A stretch of 64,000 nt of DNA, taken from NCBI RefSeq assembly GCF_002563775.1, contig NZ_PDJO01000001.1:62001-126000 (forward strand). Reading direction: 5' to 3'. The notes beneath the pieces were generated by a model. It was given only the letters and a program-made list of their open reading frames with translations, did no database searches and had not been told where the DNA came from. Made by a program: the position numbers and the translations under genes. This DNA is from Thioclava sp. ES.031. GTDB lineage: Bacteria > Pseudomonadota > Alphaproteobacteria > Rhodobacterales > Rhodobacteraceae. The number at the start of each line of letters is the position of its first letter. Within the stretch, counting starts at the first letter, position 1. This document shows, piece by piece, positions 16,258-24,905 of the stretch.

Positions 16258-16668
16258 TTGTTTCAGATTTCGGCGGATGAGGTTTTCGACTTGCTAGCTG
16301 GCCGGCGGCCGGAGCTGCAAGTCGGTACTATGCCCTACGAAGTAGCGAAGCACTTCGGTTGCTCGCGCGATGCGGTGTTTTTGACGAAAGAATCCGCGCA
16401 GCACATTTTTGATCGCCACGGAGATCACATAATCGAAGGCGATCTCCGATTCATCCCAACCATATTGCGTGAGGGATTGTGGATCGCTGACAGGCAAAAC
16501 TCTTGCAACGTTTCATATTGGAACGAGGCTGAGGCCCGGCGCTATGTATCGGCTGTTAAAGTGACGAATGATAGGACTAGAAGTTACGTGATGACTCTAC
16601 ACCGCACTCGGAAAAGGAAAATTCGGAAAGCCTTGGAAAAAGGCATTATTCTTCGGCAGCATTGGTAA
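16258..16668 (+). CDS. Probable PBECR-type nuclease-domain protein (phage-derived)
   Basis: 136 residues if the TTG at 16258 is used; an in-frame ATG at 16330 would give 112. The C-terminal 95 residues match the pattern of phage barnase-EndoU-colicin-RelE (BECR-fold) nuclease domains: VFLTKESAQHIFDRHGDHI with a conserved His, LRFIPTILREG, a Lys in VSAVKVTND, and a Thr in SYVMTLHRTRKRK ending in KGIILRQHW. Such domains often form the C-terminus of phage capsid-morphogenesis proteins, so this may be a free-standing copy or a remnant. Hand count gives about 50% G+C, far below its neighbours. No integrase or immunity gene is recognised nearby. Function is inferred from motif pattern only. Confidence 0.55.
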   Translation: MFQISADEVFDLLAGRRPELQVGTMPYEVAKHFGCSRDAVFLTKESAQHIFDRHGDHIIEGDLRFIPTILREGLWIADRQNSCNVSYWNEAEARRYVSAVKVTNDRTRSYVMTLHRTRKRKIRKALEKGIILRQHW

Positions 16669-16942
16669 ACTATGGCCATGCGGTGGGGCCTGCCTCGAAC
16701 CCCACATAGCACTCCCAGAAAAAACTGGTGTTACGGCCGGCAGAATATCACCGTGTCACGCATGGCATGTTCGTCAGCGCGGCTAACAGAACACTTGGGA
16801 TTCTCCTATGGGCACTCTTGTGAGTCAACTGTTGCAGGAAAGATTCACTTGAGATTCATGGGGTTAACAAAAAAATTCTAAATGACTGATTGGACTCGAT
16901 TTTTCGAGATACCCCCAAGGTTAGCCACAAAAATGTCCCCAA
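16669..16942 (+). other. Low-GC stretch after the nuclease-domain gene
   Basis: This stretch has no gene that I recognise. A 69-codon open frame begins 3 bases after the preceding stop (16672-16881) but has no recognisable similarity. A short hairpin GTGGGG/CCCCAC lies at 16683-16705. Five GANTC sites occur at 16799-16803, 16822-16826, 16842-16846, 16853-16857 and 16893-16897. The tRNA 3' end is not repeated here, so no right attachment site was found. Confidence 0.45.
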
Positions 16943-16973
16943 GAAAATCGTCTCGCAGGAGTTTGCGAGACGA
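16943..16973 (-). terminator. Rho-independent terminator of the polyamine operon
   Basis: A perfect 10-pair stem, TCGTCTCGCA at 16948-16957 against TGCGAGACGA at 16964-16973 with a six-base loop, is followed on the minus strand by ATTTTCTT. It lies 22 bases past the stop of the saccharopine-dehydrogenase-like gene. Confidence 0.85.
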
Positions 16974-16995
16974 CTTCTTATCTTGGCGAGACCGC

Positions 16996-18243
16996 TTAAA
17001 CCTCGGTCCAGGCCTTGTCCTCGCCCTTGAGACCGCCGACCATCACGCGGGTCGGGAGGCCGATGCGGTCCAGCTCGGTGAAGAAGGGCTTGGGGTCCAT
17101 CTCTTCGACGTTTTTCATCGTCTTCGCATCCCAATCCCCTTGGGCGATCAGGATCGCGGCGGCGACCGGCGGCACGCCCGCGGTGTAAGAGATGCCCTGC
17201 GAGCCGACCTCTTCATAGGCCTCTTTGTGATCGGCGACGTTATAGACGAAATACTCCACGTCCTTGCCGTCCTTGGTGCCTTTCACCAGATCGCCGATGC
17301 AGGTCTTGCCGGTGTAGTTCGGCGCGAGGCTCGACGGATCGGGCAGCACGGCCTTCACCACTTTCAGCGGCACGACTTCCAGACCTTCCGCGGTTTTCAC
17401 CGGCTGTTCGGAGAGAAGGCCGAGGTTCTTCAGCACGGTGAAGACGTTGATATAGTGATCGCCGAAGCCCATCCAGAAGCGCACATCGGCCTGCGGATAG
17501 TTGGTGGCGAGCGAATGCACCTCGTCATGGCCCGACTGATAGGCCTGCGACGGGCCGACGACGGGCAGATCCCATTTGTGGCCCGAGGCGAACATGCTCG
17601 TCTCTTTCCACTGCTGGTCTTCCCAGTAATAGACCACACCGGTGAATTCGCGGAAGTTGATTTCGGGGTCGAAATTGGTCGCGAAATACTTGCCGTGCGA
17701 GCCTGCGTTGATATCGACGATGTCGATCGACTTCACCTCGTCCATCTGGTCGATGGCGAAACGCGCGTAGGCATTCACGACGCCCGGATCGAAACCTGCG
17801 CCGAGGATCGCGGTCACGCCATGCTCGGTGCACAGATCGCGCTTCTTCCACTCGTAATTGGCATACCACGGCGGCGTTTCGCAGATCTTGTCGGGCTCTT
17901 CATGGATCGCGGTGTCGATATAGGCGGCGCCCGTCGCGATGCAGCCGTCGAGGACGTGCATGTTCACGAAGGCGGTGCCCACGTTGATGACGATCTCGGA
18001 GCCGGTCTCGCGGATCAGGGCTGCGACGGCCTCGGAATCGGTCGCATCCACCTCATGCGCCTCGAACGTGCCGTCCACCTTCATCGCGCCCTTTTCGTGC
18101 ACGCTGTCGATGATGGCATCGCATTTCGATTTGGTGCGCGAGGCGATATGCAGATCGCCAAGGATGTCGTTATTCTGCGCGCATTTATGCGCCACGACCT
18201 GGGCGACGCCGCCCGCTCCGATGATGAGCACGTTCTTTTTCAC
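16996..18243 (-). CDS. Carboxynorspermidine synthase (saccharopine dehydrogenase family)
   Basis: Condenses L-aspartate semialdehyde with a diamine, using NADPH, to give carboxy(nor)spermidine. The N-terminal Rossmann motif is VLIIGAGGVAQVVAHKC (about residues 5-21). Further family segments are SRTKSKCDAI, VINVGTAFVNMHVLDGCI, ILGAGFDPGVVNAYARFA and GSQGISYTAGVPP. The length of 415 residues fits. The gene lies 51 bases behind the decarboxylase that uses its product, which separates it from the lysine-degrading saccharopine dehydrogenase. The operon is closed by a strong terminator. Confidence 0.88.
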   Translation of the reverse strand: MKKNVLIIGAGGVAQVVAHKCAQNNDILGDLHIASRTKSKCDAIIDSVHEKGAMKVDGTFEAHEVDATDSEAVAALIRETGSEIVINVGTAFVNMHVLDGCIATGAAYIDTAIHEEPDKICETPPWYANYEWKKRDLCTEHGVTAILGAGFDPGVVNAYARFAIDQMDEVKSIDIVDINAGSHGKYFATNFDPEINFREFTGVVYYWEDQQWKETSMFASGHKWDLPVVGPSQAYQSGHDEVHSLATNYPQADVRFWMGFGDHYINVFTVLKNLGLLSEQPVKTAEGLEVVPLKVVKAVLPDPSSLAPNYTGKTCIGDLVKGTKDGKDVEYFVYNVADHKEAYEEVGSQGISYTAGVPPVAAAILIAQGDWDAKTMKNVEEMDPKPFFTELDRIGLPTRVMVGGLKGEDKAWTEV

Positions 18244-18294
18244 TTCGGCTGTCTCCTTTTTCTGCGGACAGGGGAAGGGGGCTCTTGTGGGCCC

Positions 18295-19389
18295 TCAGGA
18301 CAATGAGGCGCGATAATCCTCATAGGTGAAGTCGCGAATCCGGTCGATGTTCCCATCTTCGCGGCGGATGGCGATGGCGGGCATCGCCACGCCGTTGAAC
18401 CAGTTCTTCTTGACCATCGTGTAACCGGCGGCATCGGCAATCGAGATACGGTCGCCGATTTCGAGCGGTTTGTCGAACGGCGCCTCGCCGAAGATGTCGC
18501 CCGCGAGGCAGGTCTTGCCCGCGATCTGGTATTCATATTCGCCCTGCTGCGGCAGCTTGGCGGTCTCGCGATAGATCAGCAGGTCGAGCATATGCGCCTC
18601 GATGCTGCTATCGACGATGGCGATCTTCTTACCGTTGTCGAGAATGTCGAGCACCGTCACCTCGAGCGAGGCGGTTTGCGTGATCGAAGCCTCGCCGGGC
18701 TCCAGATAGACCTGCACGTCGAAATCCTCGGAGAACTTCTTCAGCCGGTCGGCGAGCGCGTCGAGCGGGTAATCGTCGCCGGTGAAATGGATGCCGCCGC
18801 CGAGGCTCACCCATTTCAGACGCTTCAGGATATCGCCGAACTCTGCCTCGATGCGGGAAAGCTGATGGTCGAACAGCGCGAAATAGGCGTTCTCGCAATT
18901 GTAGTGGATCATCACGCCCGAGATGCGATCCATCGCCGCCTCCAGCCGCTCGGCATCCCATTCGCCCAGACGCGAGAAGGGCCGCGCCGGGTCCGCGAGA
19001 TCGAAGCCGGAGGTCGAAAACCGCGGGTTCAGGCGCAGGCCACGCTCGATATGCGCGGCCTTGTCGCCGAAGCGATCCAGCTGGCTCAGCGAGTTGAAGA
19101 TGATCTTGTCGGCATAGCCGATAGCCTCGTCGATCTCGTGATCGGCCCAGGCGACCGAATAGGCATGGGTTTCCTTGCCGAATTTCTCACGCCCCAGATG
19201 CAGCTCGAACAGCGAGCTGGAGGTCGTGCCATCCATGTAGGGCTTCATGATGTCGAAGGCCGACCACGTGGCGAAACATTTCAGCGCCAGCAGAGCTTTC
19301 GCGCCGGAACGTTCGCGCAGACGCTCGATCTTGCGCATGTTCTCGCGCAGGCGCGCCTCGTCGATCAGGTAGAAGGGCGTGTCGGACAT
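18295..19389 (-). CDS. nspC: Carboxynorspermidine decarboxylase
   Basis: PLP-dependent fold-III enzyme that decarboxylates carboxy(nor)spermidine to (nor)spermidine. The PLP lysine is Lys37 in LLALKCFATW; other family marks are VSLGGGIHFTGDDYPL, VYLEPGEA and the substrate region CLAGDIFGEAPF. The ATG at 19389 gives 364 residues, the usual length; the open frame extends further but without homology-like sequence. Together with the gene at 16996-18243 it forms the S-adenosylmethionine-independent spermidine route. Confidence 0.9.
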   Translation of the reverse strand: MSDTPFYLIDEARLRENMRKIERLRERSGAKALLALKCFATWSAFDIMKPYMDGTTSSSLFELHLGREKFGKETHAYSVAWADHEIDEAIGYADKIIFNSLSQLDRFGDKAAHIERGLRLNPRFSTSGFDLADPARPFSRLGEWDAERLEAAMDRISGVMIHYNCENAYFALFDHQLSRIEAEFGDILKRLKWVSLGGGIHFTGDDYPLDALADRLKKFSEDFDVQVYLEPGEASITQTASLEVTVLDILDNGKKIAIVDSSIEAHMLDLLIYRETAKLPQQGEYEYQIAGKTCLAGDIFGEAPFDKPLEIGDRISIADAAGYTMVKKNWFNGVAMPAIAIRREDGNIDRIRDFTYEDYRASLS

Positions 19390-19451
19390 GGCTCTCCCTC
19401 GTGTCAACAGACCCTGCGATATAGGGCGCATGTGACAGTGGCGCAACCGGA

Positions 19452-20156
19452 TCAGTCGACTCGGATCGCATCCTTGGCCACGCTAAGTGCATAGCCTTTG
19501 CGGGAAATGTTGCGCACGAGAAGCTCGCTGACGAGCTGATTTCCGAGGCTGTCGCGCAGCCGTTTGATCCGCGTGGCGCCGGCGGCCTCGTCGCAATCGG
19601 CCTCGTCGCGCCCCGAGATCATCGCCTCGATCTGCGCTCCGGTGAGGATGTCGTCATCCATCCGCGCCTCGGCCAGTACCGACAGTGTCTCGATCGCGGC
19701 CGGGGTCAGCGTGAAGCCCATATCGTTGAGCATCACCGCGTTCTCGCCCCGCAGGATGCGCAGGCTCTGCACCTCGATTCCGGCGCGGCGAATCTCGGTC
19801 ATCCGCTTGTTCAGCGCGATCAGCAGCAGCAAAAACACGATCGTCGCGATCAGCAATGCCGCGGCGAAGATCAGCAGGATGAAGATGATCACCCGGTAAT
19901 TCGCCAGCACGTCCGAGAACGCGGTGCCCGACTGCGCCAGCACTTCCAGCAGCTTGATCTCGGCCTGCGAGGTAAGGTTGTCGTTCTGCACGAAAATCTG
20001 CTCGACCCGCGCGTTGAACGCATCCGCATTCGGCAGGTTCGCAAACAGCAGCACCGCGGCCACGGCGAGAATCGCGACCACGGCGACGATGCCGCCCACG
20101 ACTGCGCGCGAGCCCAATCGCAGACTGTCAGTAACGGAGGAAATATTGTCCGGCAC
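19452..20156 (-). CDS. Membrane-tethered winged-helix protein
   Basis: Two hydrophobic helices at about residues 18-38 (VVGGIVAVVAILAVAAVLLF) and 88-114 (VIIFILLIFAAALLIATIVF) enclose about 50 periplasmic residues with a coiled-coil look. The cytoplasmic C-terminal 100 residues resemble an OmpR/PhoB-type winged helix: FTLTPAAIETLSVLAEAR, then TRIKRLRDSLGNQLVSELLV and NISRKGYAL. This would be a one-component regulator with its DNA-binding end after the membrane part. It overlaps the small secreted gene upstream by 29 bases and precedes the polyamine genes by 62 bases, so one leftward operon is likely. Ligand and targets are unknown. Confidence 0.6.
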   Translation of the reverse strand: MPDNISSVTDSLRLGSRAVVGGIVAVVAILAVAAVLLFANLPNADAFNARVEQIFVQNDNLTSQAEIKLLEVLAQSGTAFSDVLANYRVIIFILLIFAAALLIATIVFLLLLIALNKRMTEIRRAGIEVQSLRILRGENAVMLNDMGFTLTPAAIETLSVLAEARMDDDILTGAQIEAMISGRDEADCDEAAGATRIKRLRDSLGNQLVSELLVRNISRKGYALSVAKDAIRVD

Positions 20157-20409
20157 TGGCCTTCCTTTGCTCCAAGCCTTCCGCGCCGAATGTGGAGAGA
20201 ACCGTCAGCAAGGTCCACCCATCGGCTTTCAGCTTCGGCGCCAATTCGCGCGCCGCCGCCTGTTTCGAACAGGCCGAATCCGAGACCTGCGCCACCCCGT
20301 ATTGCAGCTGCAACGGGTTGTCGCGCTTGGCCTTGTAATCGGCATAGCACTCGGCCTGCGCGGCCGAGGCAGAGGCGAGAAACGCCAATATGAGGACTGC
20401 GTGTTTCAT
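20128..20409 (-). CDS. Small secreted protein of unknown function
   Basis: 93 residues with a clean signal peptide MKHAVLILAFLASASAAQA followed by a mature part of about 74 residues containing two cysteines (ECYADYKAK and SDSACSKQ), which could form a disulfide in the periplasm. The region after them (RELAPKLKADGWTLLTVLS) looks globular. The 3' end overlaps the start of the membrane winged-helix gene by 29 bases, implying cotranscription and perhaps a joint role. I do not recognise a family. Confidence 0.65.
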   Translation of the reverse strand: MKHAVLILAFLASASAAQAECYADYKAKRDNPLQLQYGVAQVSDSACSKQAAARELAPKLKADGWTLLTVLSTFGAEGLEQRKASAGQYFLRY

Positions 20410-20577
20410 GTGGAACACGCTGCGCGCAATGCCCGTGTTATTCAATAGCCAAAGGGGGTTGGCCCGCCTGTTATCCGATAGCAGGGGGCCGTTATTGCCT
20501 GACTTTCGCGCCCCGGCCCAATCTCGGTTCATCGACGTCATGCGGCCTTCGGGCTGCCGAGTGAAAGGACCGAAGCC

Positions 20578-21135
20578 ATGAGCCTCAAGACCAAGGCCAC
20601 CGCCGCTATCACCGCCATCGCCCTCGCGCTGGGCTCCGTTGCGATCAGCGCGACGCCCGCCGCCGCGCTGGGCAAGAAGGACCGTCAGGCGCTGAGCATT
20701 CTGCTTGGGGTCGGTGCCGCCGCGCTGATCCTCGACGGGATGAACAAGAAGGATCACAAGGCGAAGAAGGCGCAGCCGCGCTACGAGAGCTGGCAGGATC
20801 GGCAGCGTCGTCTGGAACGTGAACGCCGCGAGCGCGAGCGCCGCGAAGCCGAGGCCCGCCGCCAGCGCGCGCAGGAGCGGTACGACCGCGACCATGACCG
20901 GTACCGCGATCGCTACAGCCGCGACCGTATCCGCCTCCCCGCGCAATGCGTGCAGCGCGTGAAGACCCGCCACGGCTGGGGCGAGGTGGTCTCCGCCTCC
21001 TGCCTCGATCGCCGCACCGAACGCCGCCTGCCCGCCAATTGCGCCTTCACGATGAAGACCGGCCGTCACGGCGTCGAGAAAGTCTATGGCAGCAACTGCC
21101 TCGAGGATCGCGGGATCCGTCTCAGCCGGCGTTGA
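20578..21135 (+). CDS. Secreted Arg/Glu-rich protein with duplicated Cys motif
   Basis: A signal peptide of about 30 residues (AAITAIALALGSVAISATPAA) leads a 185-residue protein. The middle (about residues 65-115) is a highly charged run rich in Arg and Glu, likely a long helix. The end carries two copies of one motif about 31 residues long: LPAQCVQRVKTRHGWGEVV then SASCL, and LPANCAFTMKTGRHGVEKVY then SNCL. Each copy has the frame LPxxC, T, G, V, CL. AAGGA stands about 9 bases before the ATG. The function is not known to me. Confidence 0.7.
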   Translation: MSLKTKATAAITAIALALGSVAISATPAAALGKKDRQALSILLGVGAAALILDGMNKKDHKAKKAQPRYESWQDRQRRLERERRERERREAEARRQRAQERYDRDHDRYRDRYSRDRIRLPAQCVQRVKTRHGWGEVVSASCLDRRTERRLPANCAFTMKTGRHGVEKVYGSNCLEDRGIRLSRR

Positions 21136-21173
21136 GTGATGCGGCAGACGCCATAAGAGCGTCGTCGAGCAGT

Positions 21174-21200
21174 GCGGGGGCCTTCGGGTCCCCGCTTTTT
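21174..21200 (+). terminator. Rho-independent terminator between secreted protein gene and rnhB
   Basis: The stem GCGGGG (21174-21179) pairs with CCCCGC (21190-21195) and five T follow. It lies 38 bases after the stop at 21135 and ends the monocistronic message before rnhB. Confidence 0.8.
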
Positions 21201-21238
21201 CATTGAACAGACCTGCCGTTCCGGGGCATTGCGAAGTC

Positions 21239-21874
21239 ATGGCACAGAACCCCGATTTCTCTTTCGAAGAAGCCGCCTTCGCGCGCGGCCTGACCATCGT
21301 TGCAGGCGTGGACGAGGTGGGCCGCGGTCCGCTTTGCGGTCCGGTGACGGCAGCGGCAGTCATTCTCGATCCCGCCCGTATTCCCGAAGGGCTCAACGAC
21401 TCGAAGAAGCTCACCGCGAAGCGCCGTGCCGATCTGGCCGCGCAGATCATGGACTGCGCCGAGTTCTGCGTGGCCCATGCCAGCGTCGAGGAGATCGACG
21501 AACTCAATATCTACCACGCCTCGCATCTCGCGATGTGCCGCGCGGTCGAAGGGCTGGCCCGCACCGCCGATCATGTGCTTGTCGACGGCAACCGCGTGCC
21601 GCGCGACCTTAAGTTGTCCAGCGAGCCGGTCGTGAAGGGCGATGCCCGCTCTTTGTCGATCGCGGCGGCCTCGATCCTCGCGAAAGAGGCCCGCGATTTG
21701 CTCATGGTGGATTTGGCGCAACAGTATCCGGGCTACGGCTGGGAGCGGAATGCGGGCTACCCGACCAAGGATCATCTGCAGGCGCTTCTAGATTTAGGGG
21801 TCACCCCCGTTCATAGACGAAGCTTCAAGCCGGTCCACAATATCTTGTGCCAAGCGAATAATGTAACTCCTTGA
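21239..21874 (+). CDS. rnhB: Ribonuclease HII
   Basis: Cuts RNA-DNA hybrids and removes single ribonucleotides from DNA. The catalytic signature [14 protein letters not shown] near the N-terminus supplies the Asp-Glu pair; [13 protein letters not shown] gives the third acid; the segments [19 protein letters not shown] and [17 protein letters not shown] are typical of the family. The ATG at 21239 is preferred (211 residues); a TTG 12 codons upstream is possible. The stop codon overlaps the first GANTC site of the ccrM leader. Confidence 0.92.
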   Translation: MAQNPDFSFEEAAFARGLTIVAGVDEVGRGPLCGPVTAAAVILDPARIPEGLNDSKKLTAKRRADLAAQIMDCAEFCVAHASVEEIDELNIYHASHLAMCRAVEGLARTADHVLVDGNRVPRDLKLSSEPVVKGDARSLSIAAASILAKEARDLLMVDLAQQYPGYGWERNAGYPTKDHLQALLDLGVTPVHRRSFKPVHNILCQANNVTP

Positions 21875-21911
21875 TTCAAAAAAGAAATTGACGATGAATC
21901 GCCTTTGACTC
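21873..21911. promoter_or_regulatory. Three GANTC sites in the ccrM leader
   Basis: GATTC at 21873-21877, GAATC at 21896-21900 and GACTC at 21907-21911 lie within 39 bases upstream of the GANTC methyltransferase gene. Chance density would be about one per 256 bases. In Caulobacter the ccrM promoter region also carries GANTC sites and is silenced when they are fully methylated, so methylation feedback is a reasonable inference. No convincing -35/-10 pair was seen. Confidence 0.65.
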
Positions 21912-21927
21912 ATTTTTATAGCCATAG

Positions 21928-23091
<1,164 letters not shown>

Positions 23092-23160
23092 GGCTCAGCC
23101 CTCTCTCAAGAATTAGAAGTTACCGCCGGTGCCGAGGGCCGCTCCTCGGCACGCGCCTTG

Positions 23161-23190
23161 CCCCGCCGTGCGAAACGGCGGGGTCTTTTC
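23161..23190 (+). terminator. Rho-independent terminator after ccrM
   Basis: A nine-pair stem CCCCGCCGT (23161-23169) with ACGGCGGGG (23175-23183) and a five-base loop is followed by TCTTTTC. It lies 70 bases after the ccrM stop. Confidence 0.8.
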
Positions 23191-23210
23191 GTTTGTGCCG
23201 ATGATGAAAA

Positions 23211-23329
23211 GGGGCGCTGCCCCCGCGCTCGCGCTCCCCCGGGATATTTGCACAAGAGCGAAGAGCCGGATTTCGGCTTGGCGGAAATATCCCGGGGTGA
23301 ATGGCCGCGGGCCAGAGGGGCAGCGCCCC
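23211..23329. repeat. Long palindromic intergenic element, copy 1
   Basis: Nested inverted repeats: outer arms GGGGCGCTGCCCC (23211-23223) and GGGGCAGCGCCCC (23317-23329), inner arms CCCCCGGGATATTT (23236-23249) and AAATATCCCGGGG (23285-23297), and a small central hairpin AGCCG/CGGCT. The element lies between the convergent genes ccrM and marR and ends 8 bases before the marR stop. The same four arms occur at 45984-46111. It could act as a bidirectional terminator or RNA-stabilising element. Confidence 0.85.
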
Positions 23330-23337
23330 TGCCGCAT

Positions 23338-23784
23338 TCAGGCCTGGCCGAGGCGGGCGCGCAATTCGCGCAGCACCGGCAGGGTGGCGCGGACCTTATC
23401 GGGGCCGAGATCACGCACGATCCCCCCGATGATCGGCATCAGAGAGGCCAGCGCCGCATCGCGCGCCCGCCTGCCGGAGGGCGAGAGCGACACCCATTTG
23501 CGCCGCGCATCGTCCCAGTCGGGCCGGATATGCACATGCCCCGCCCATTCCAGCTTGGCGAGCGTGTTGGTCATCGCACCGCGGGTCACATGCAGCGCCT
23601 CGGCCAGTTGGGCGGGCGTGCGCTCTTCATTGATATGGGCCAGCAGGTTGAGCACCGAGAAATGCGAGATTTCCATGCCCTTCGGCAGGGCGCGGCTCAC
23701 CACGTTGCGCGCCAGCTGATCGGCCATGAAGACCTCGGCGAACAGCGTCGCGGCGAGCGGATCGTTCTCGGGCGGGGTGCTCAC
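23338..23784 (-). CDS. MarR-family transcriptional regulator
   Basis: A winged-helix regulator of 148 residues. The order fits MarR: an N-terminal dimerisation helix, ISHFSVLNLLAHI, then the recognition region TPAQLAEALHVTRGAMTNTL and LEWAGHVHIRPDWDDARRKW forming the wing with the Asp-Arg pair. Its start overlaps the stop of the nitrilase-family gene in ATGA form, so it is the last gene of the comF-grxC-nitrilase-marR run. The effector and target are unknown. Confidence 0.88.
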   Translation of the reverse strand: MSTPPENDPLAATLFAEVFMADQLARNVVSRALPKGMEISHFSVLNLLAHINEERTPAQLAEALHVTRGAMTNTLAKLEWAGHVHIRPDWDDARRKWVSLSPSGRRARDAALASLMPIIGGIVRDLGPDKVRATLPVLRELRARLGQA

Positions 23785-24608
23785 GGCGCGTCGAAGCTCC
23801 GGTCATGGAACAGGGAACGCAGGCGCGAGCGCACCGCGTCCACCTGATCGAGATCGAGATCGACGAGCGTCACGCCGGGCTCGGTGCCGCCATCGGCAAG
23901 CACCTTGCCCCACGGATCGACCGCCAGCGAATGGCCCCAGGTCCGGCGCGGCCGACCGCCATGCGCGGCATGGGTGCCGCATTGCGCGGGCGCCAGCACG
24001 AAGCAGGTATTCTCGATCGCGCGGGCACGCACCAGAACCTCCCAATGGGCGGCCCCGGTCGTGTCGTTGAACGCCGCCGGGATCGTCAGCACCTGCGCCC
24101 CGGCCTGCGCCAGCGTCCGGTAGAGATGCGGGAAGCGCAGGTCGTAGCAGACCGACAGGCCGAGCTGGGCGTATTTCGTGGCGCCCAGAACCGCCTCGCG
24201 CCCGGGGCGATAGGCCTCGGATTCGCGGTAGCGTTCGGTCTCGGACACGTCCACGTCGAACATGTGGATCTTGTCGTAGCGGGCTTTGATATTGCCCTTG
24301 CGCCCGATCAGGAACGAACGATTGGCGAAGCGCGCATCGTCTCCGGATTTCAGGCAGAGCGAGCCGATCAGGATATAGACGCCGAGGCGCTCCGCCTCGT
24401 TGCAAAGCGCCTCCAGCGTCGGGTCGTGATGCTCGTGATGCAGGACCGCGTTCTGATGAGCGCGATCCGACGAGATCAGATTGGTGCATTCCGGCGTCGC
24501 GATCAGCTGCGCGCCTTTCGACGCGGCATCGCGGATGAAGTCGAGCGTGACCGGCAGGTTTTGTGCCGGATCATCCGTGACCGAAAGCTGAACGAGCGCC
24601 GCCTTCAT
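23781..24608 (-). CDS. Carbon-nitrogen hydrolase (Nit/omega-amidase family)
   Basis: The Glu-Lys-Cys triad is visible: Glu in ATPECTNLISS, Lys in ARYDKIHMFDVD, and Cys in LGLSVCYDLRFPHLYR. The start at the ATG 24608 gives 275 residues, standard for Nit1/Nit2-type amidases; the frame extends further upstream only because of antisense openness in grxC. Such enzymes repair deaminated glutathione or hydrolyse omega-amides, which fits the gene next door being glutaredoxin, but that assignment is inference. The grxC stop is 4 bases upstream. Confidence 0.88.
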   Translation of the reverse strand: MKAALVQLSVTDDPAQNLPVTLDFIRDAASKGAQLIATPECTNLISSDRAHQNAVLHHEHHDPTLEALCNEAERLGVYILIGSLCLKSGDDARFANRSFLIGRKGNIKARYDKIHMFDVDVSETERYRESEAYRPGREAVLGATKYAQLGLSVCYDLRFPHLYRTLAQAGAQVLTIPAAFNDTTGAAHWEVLVRARAIENTCFVLAPAQCGTHAAHGGRPRRTWGHSLAVDPWGKVLADGGTEPGVTLVDLDLDQVDAVRSRLRSLFHDRSFDAP

Positions 24609-24612
24609 CGTG

Positions 24613-24870
24613 TCAGCTCGCCAGCATCTGATCGAGCTTGCCCGAATGTTCGAGCGCATGCAGCTCGTCGCAGCCGCCGATCGGCTCGTCGCCGATGAAG
24701 ATCTGCGGGACGGTCCGGCGGCCATTCGCGCGCTGGGTCATCGCGGCGCGCAGTTGCGGCTCGCGGCCGACATCGGTTTCCTCGTAGGAGATGCCCTTCT
24801 TGTCCAACAGGCGCTTGGCCATGATGCAGAAGGGGCAGGTTCTGGTGACGTAGATTTCGACGCGTTTCAT
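24613..24870 (-). CDS. grxC: Glutaredoxin 3
   Basis: An 85-residue thioredoxin-fold dithiol oxidoreductase using glutathione. The active site CPFC is in VTRTCPFCIMAKRLL; the cis-Pro and glutathione-binding part is RTVPQIFIGDEPIGGCDEL. The ATG at 24870 is preceded by AAAGGGA. A TTG two codons upstream is unlikely. It sits in the middle of the comF-grxC-nitrilase-marR run. Confidence 0.93.
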   Translation of the reverse strand: MKRVEIYVTRTCPFCIMAKRLLDKKGISYEETDVGREPQLRAAMTQRANGRRTVPQIFIGDEPIGGCDELHALEHSGKLDQMLAS

Positions 24871-24905
24871 TCTCAATTCCCTTTGGTCTGCGAGACTATA
24901 GGGAT

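Noticed and set aside
16672..16881. 69-codon frame directly after the nuclease-domain gene as an immunity protein
   Set aside because: It starts close behind the stop, but has no ribosome site or recognisable similarity; not enough to call a gene.
16084..16980. Integrated element bounded by a duplicated tRNA 3' end
   Set aside because: No second copy of the tRNA-Arg 3' sequence was found downstream and no integrase gene is present, so attachment sites cannot be claimed.
20410..21507. Upstream extension of the small secreted gene to a 459-residue product
   Set aside because: The extension reads antisense through the secreted Arg-rich gene and rnhB; the internal ATG at 20409 starts a clean signal peptide, so only the last 93 residues are a gene.
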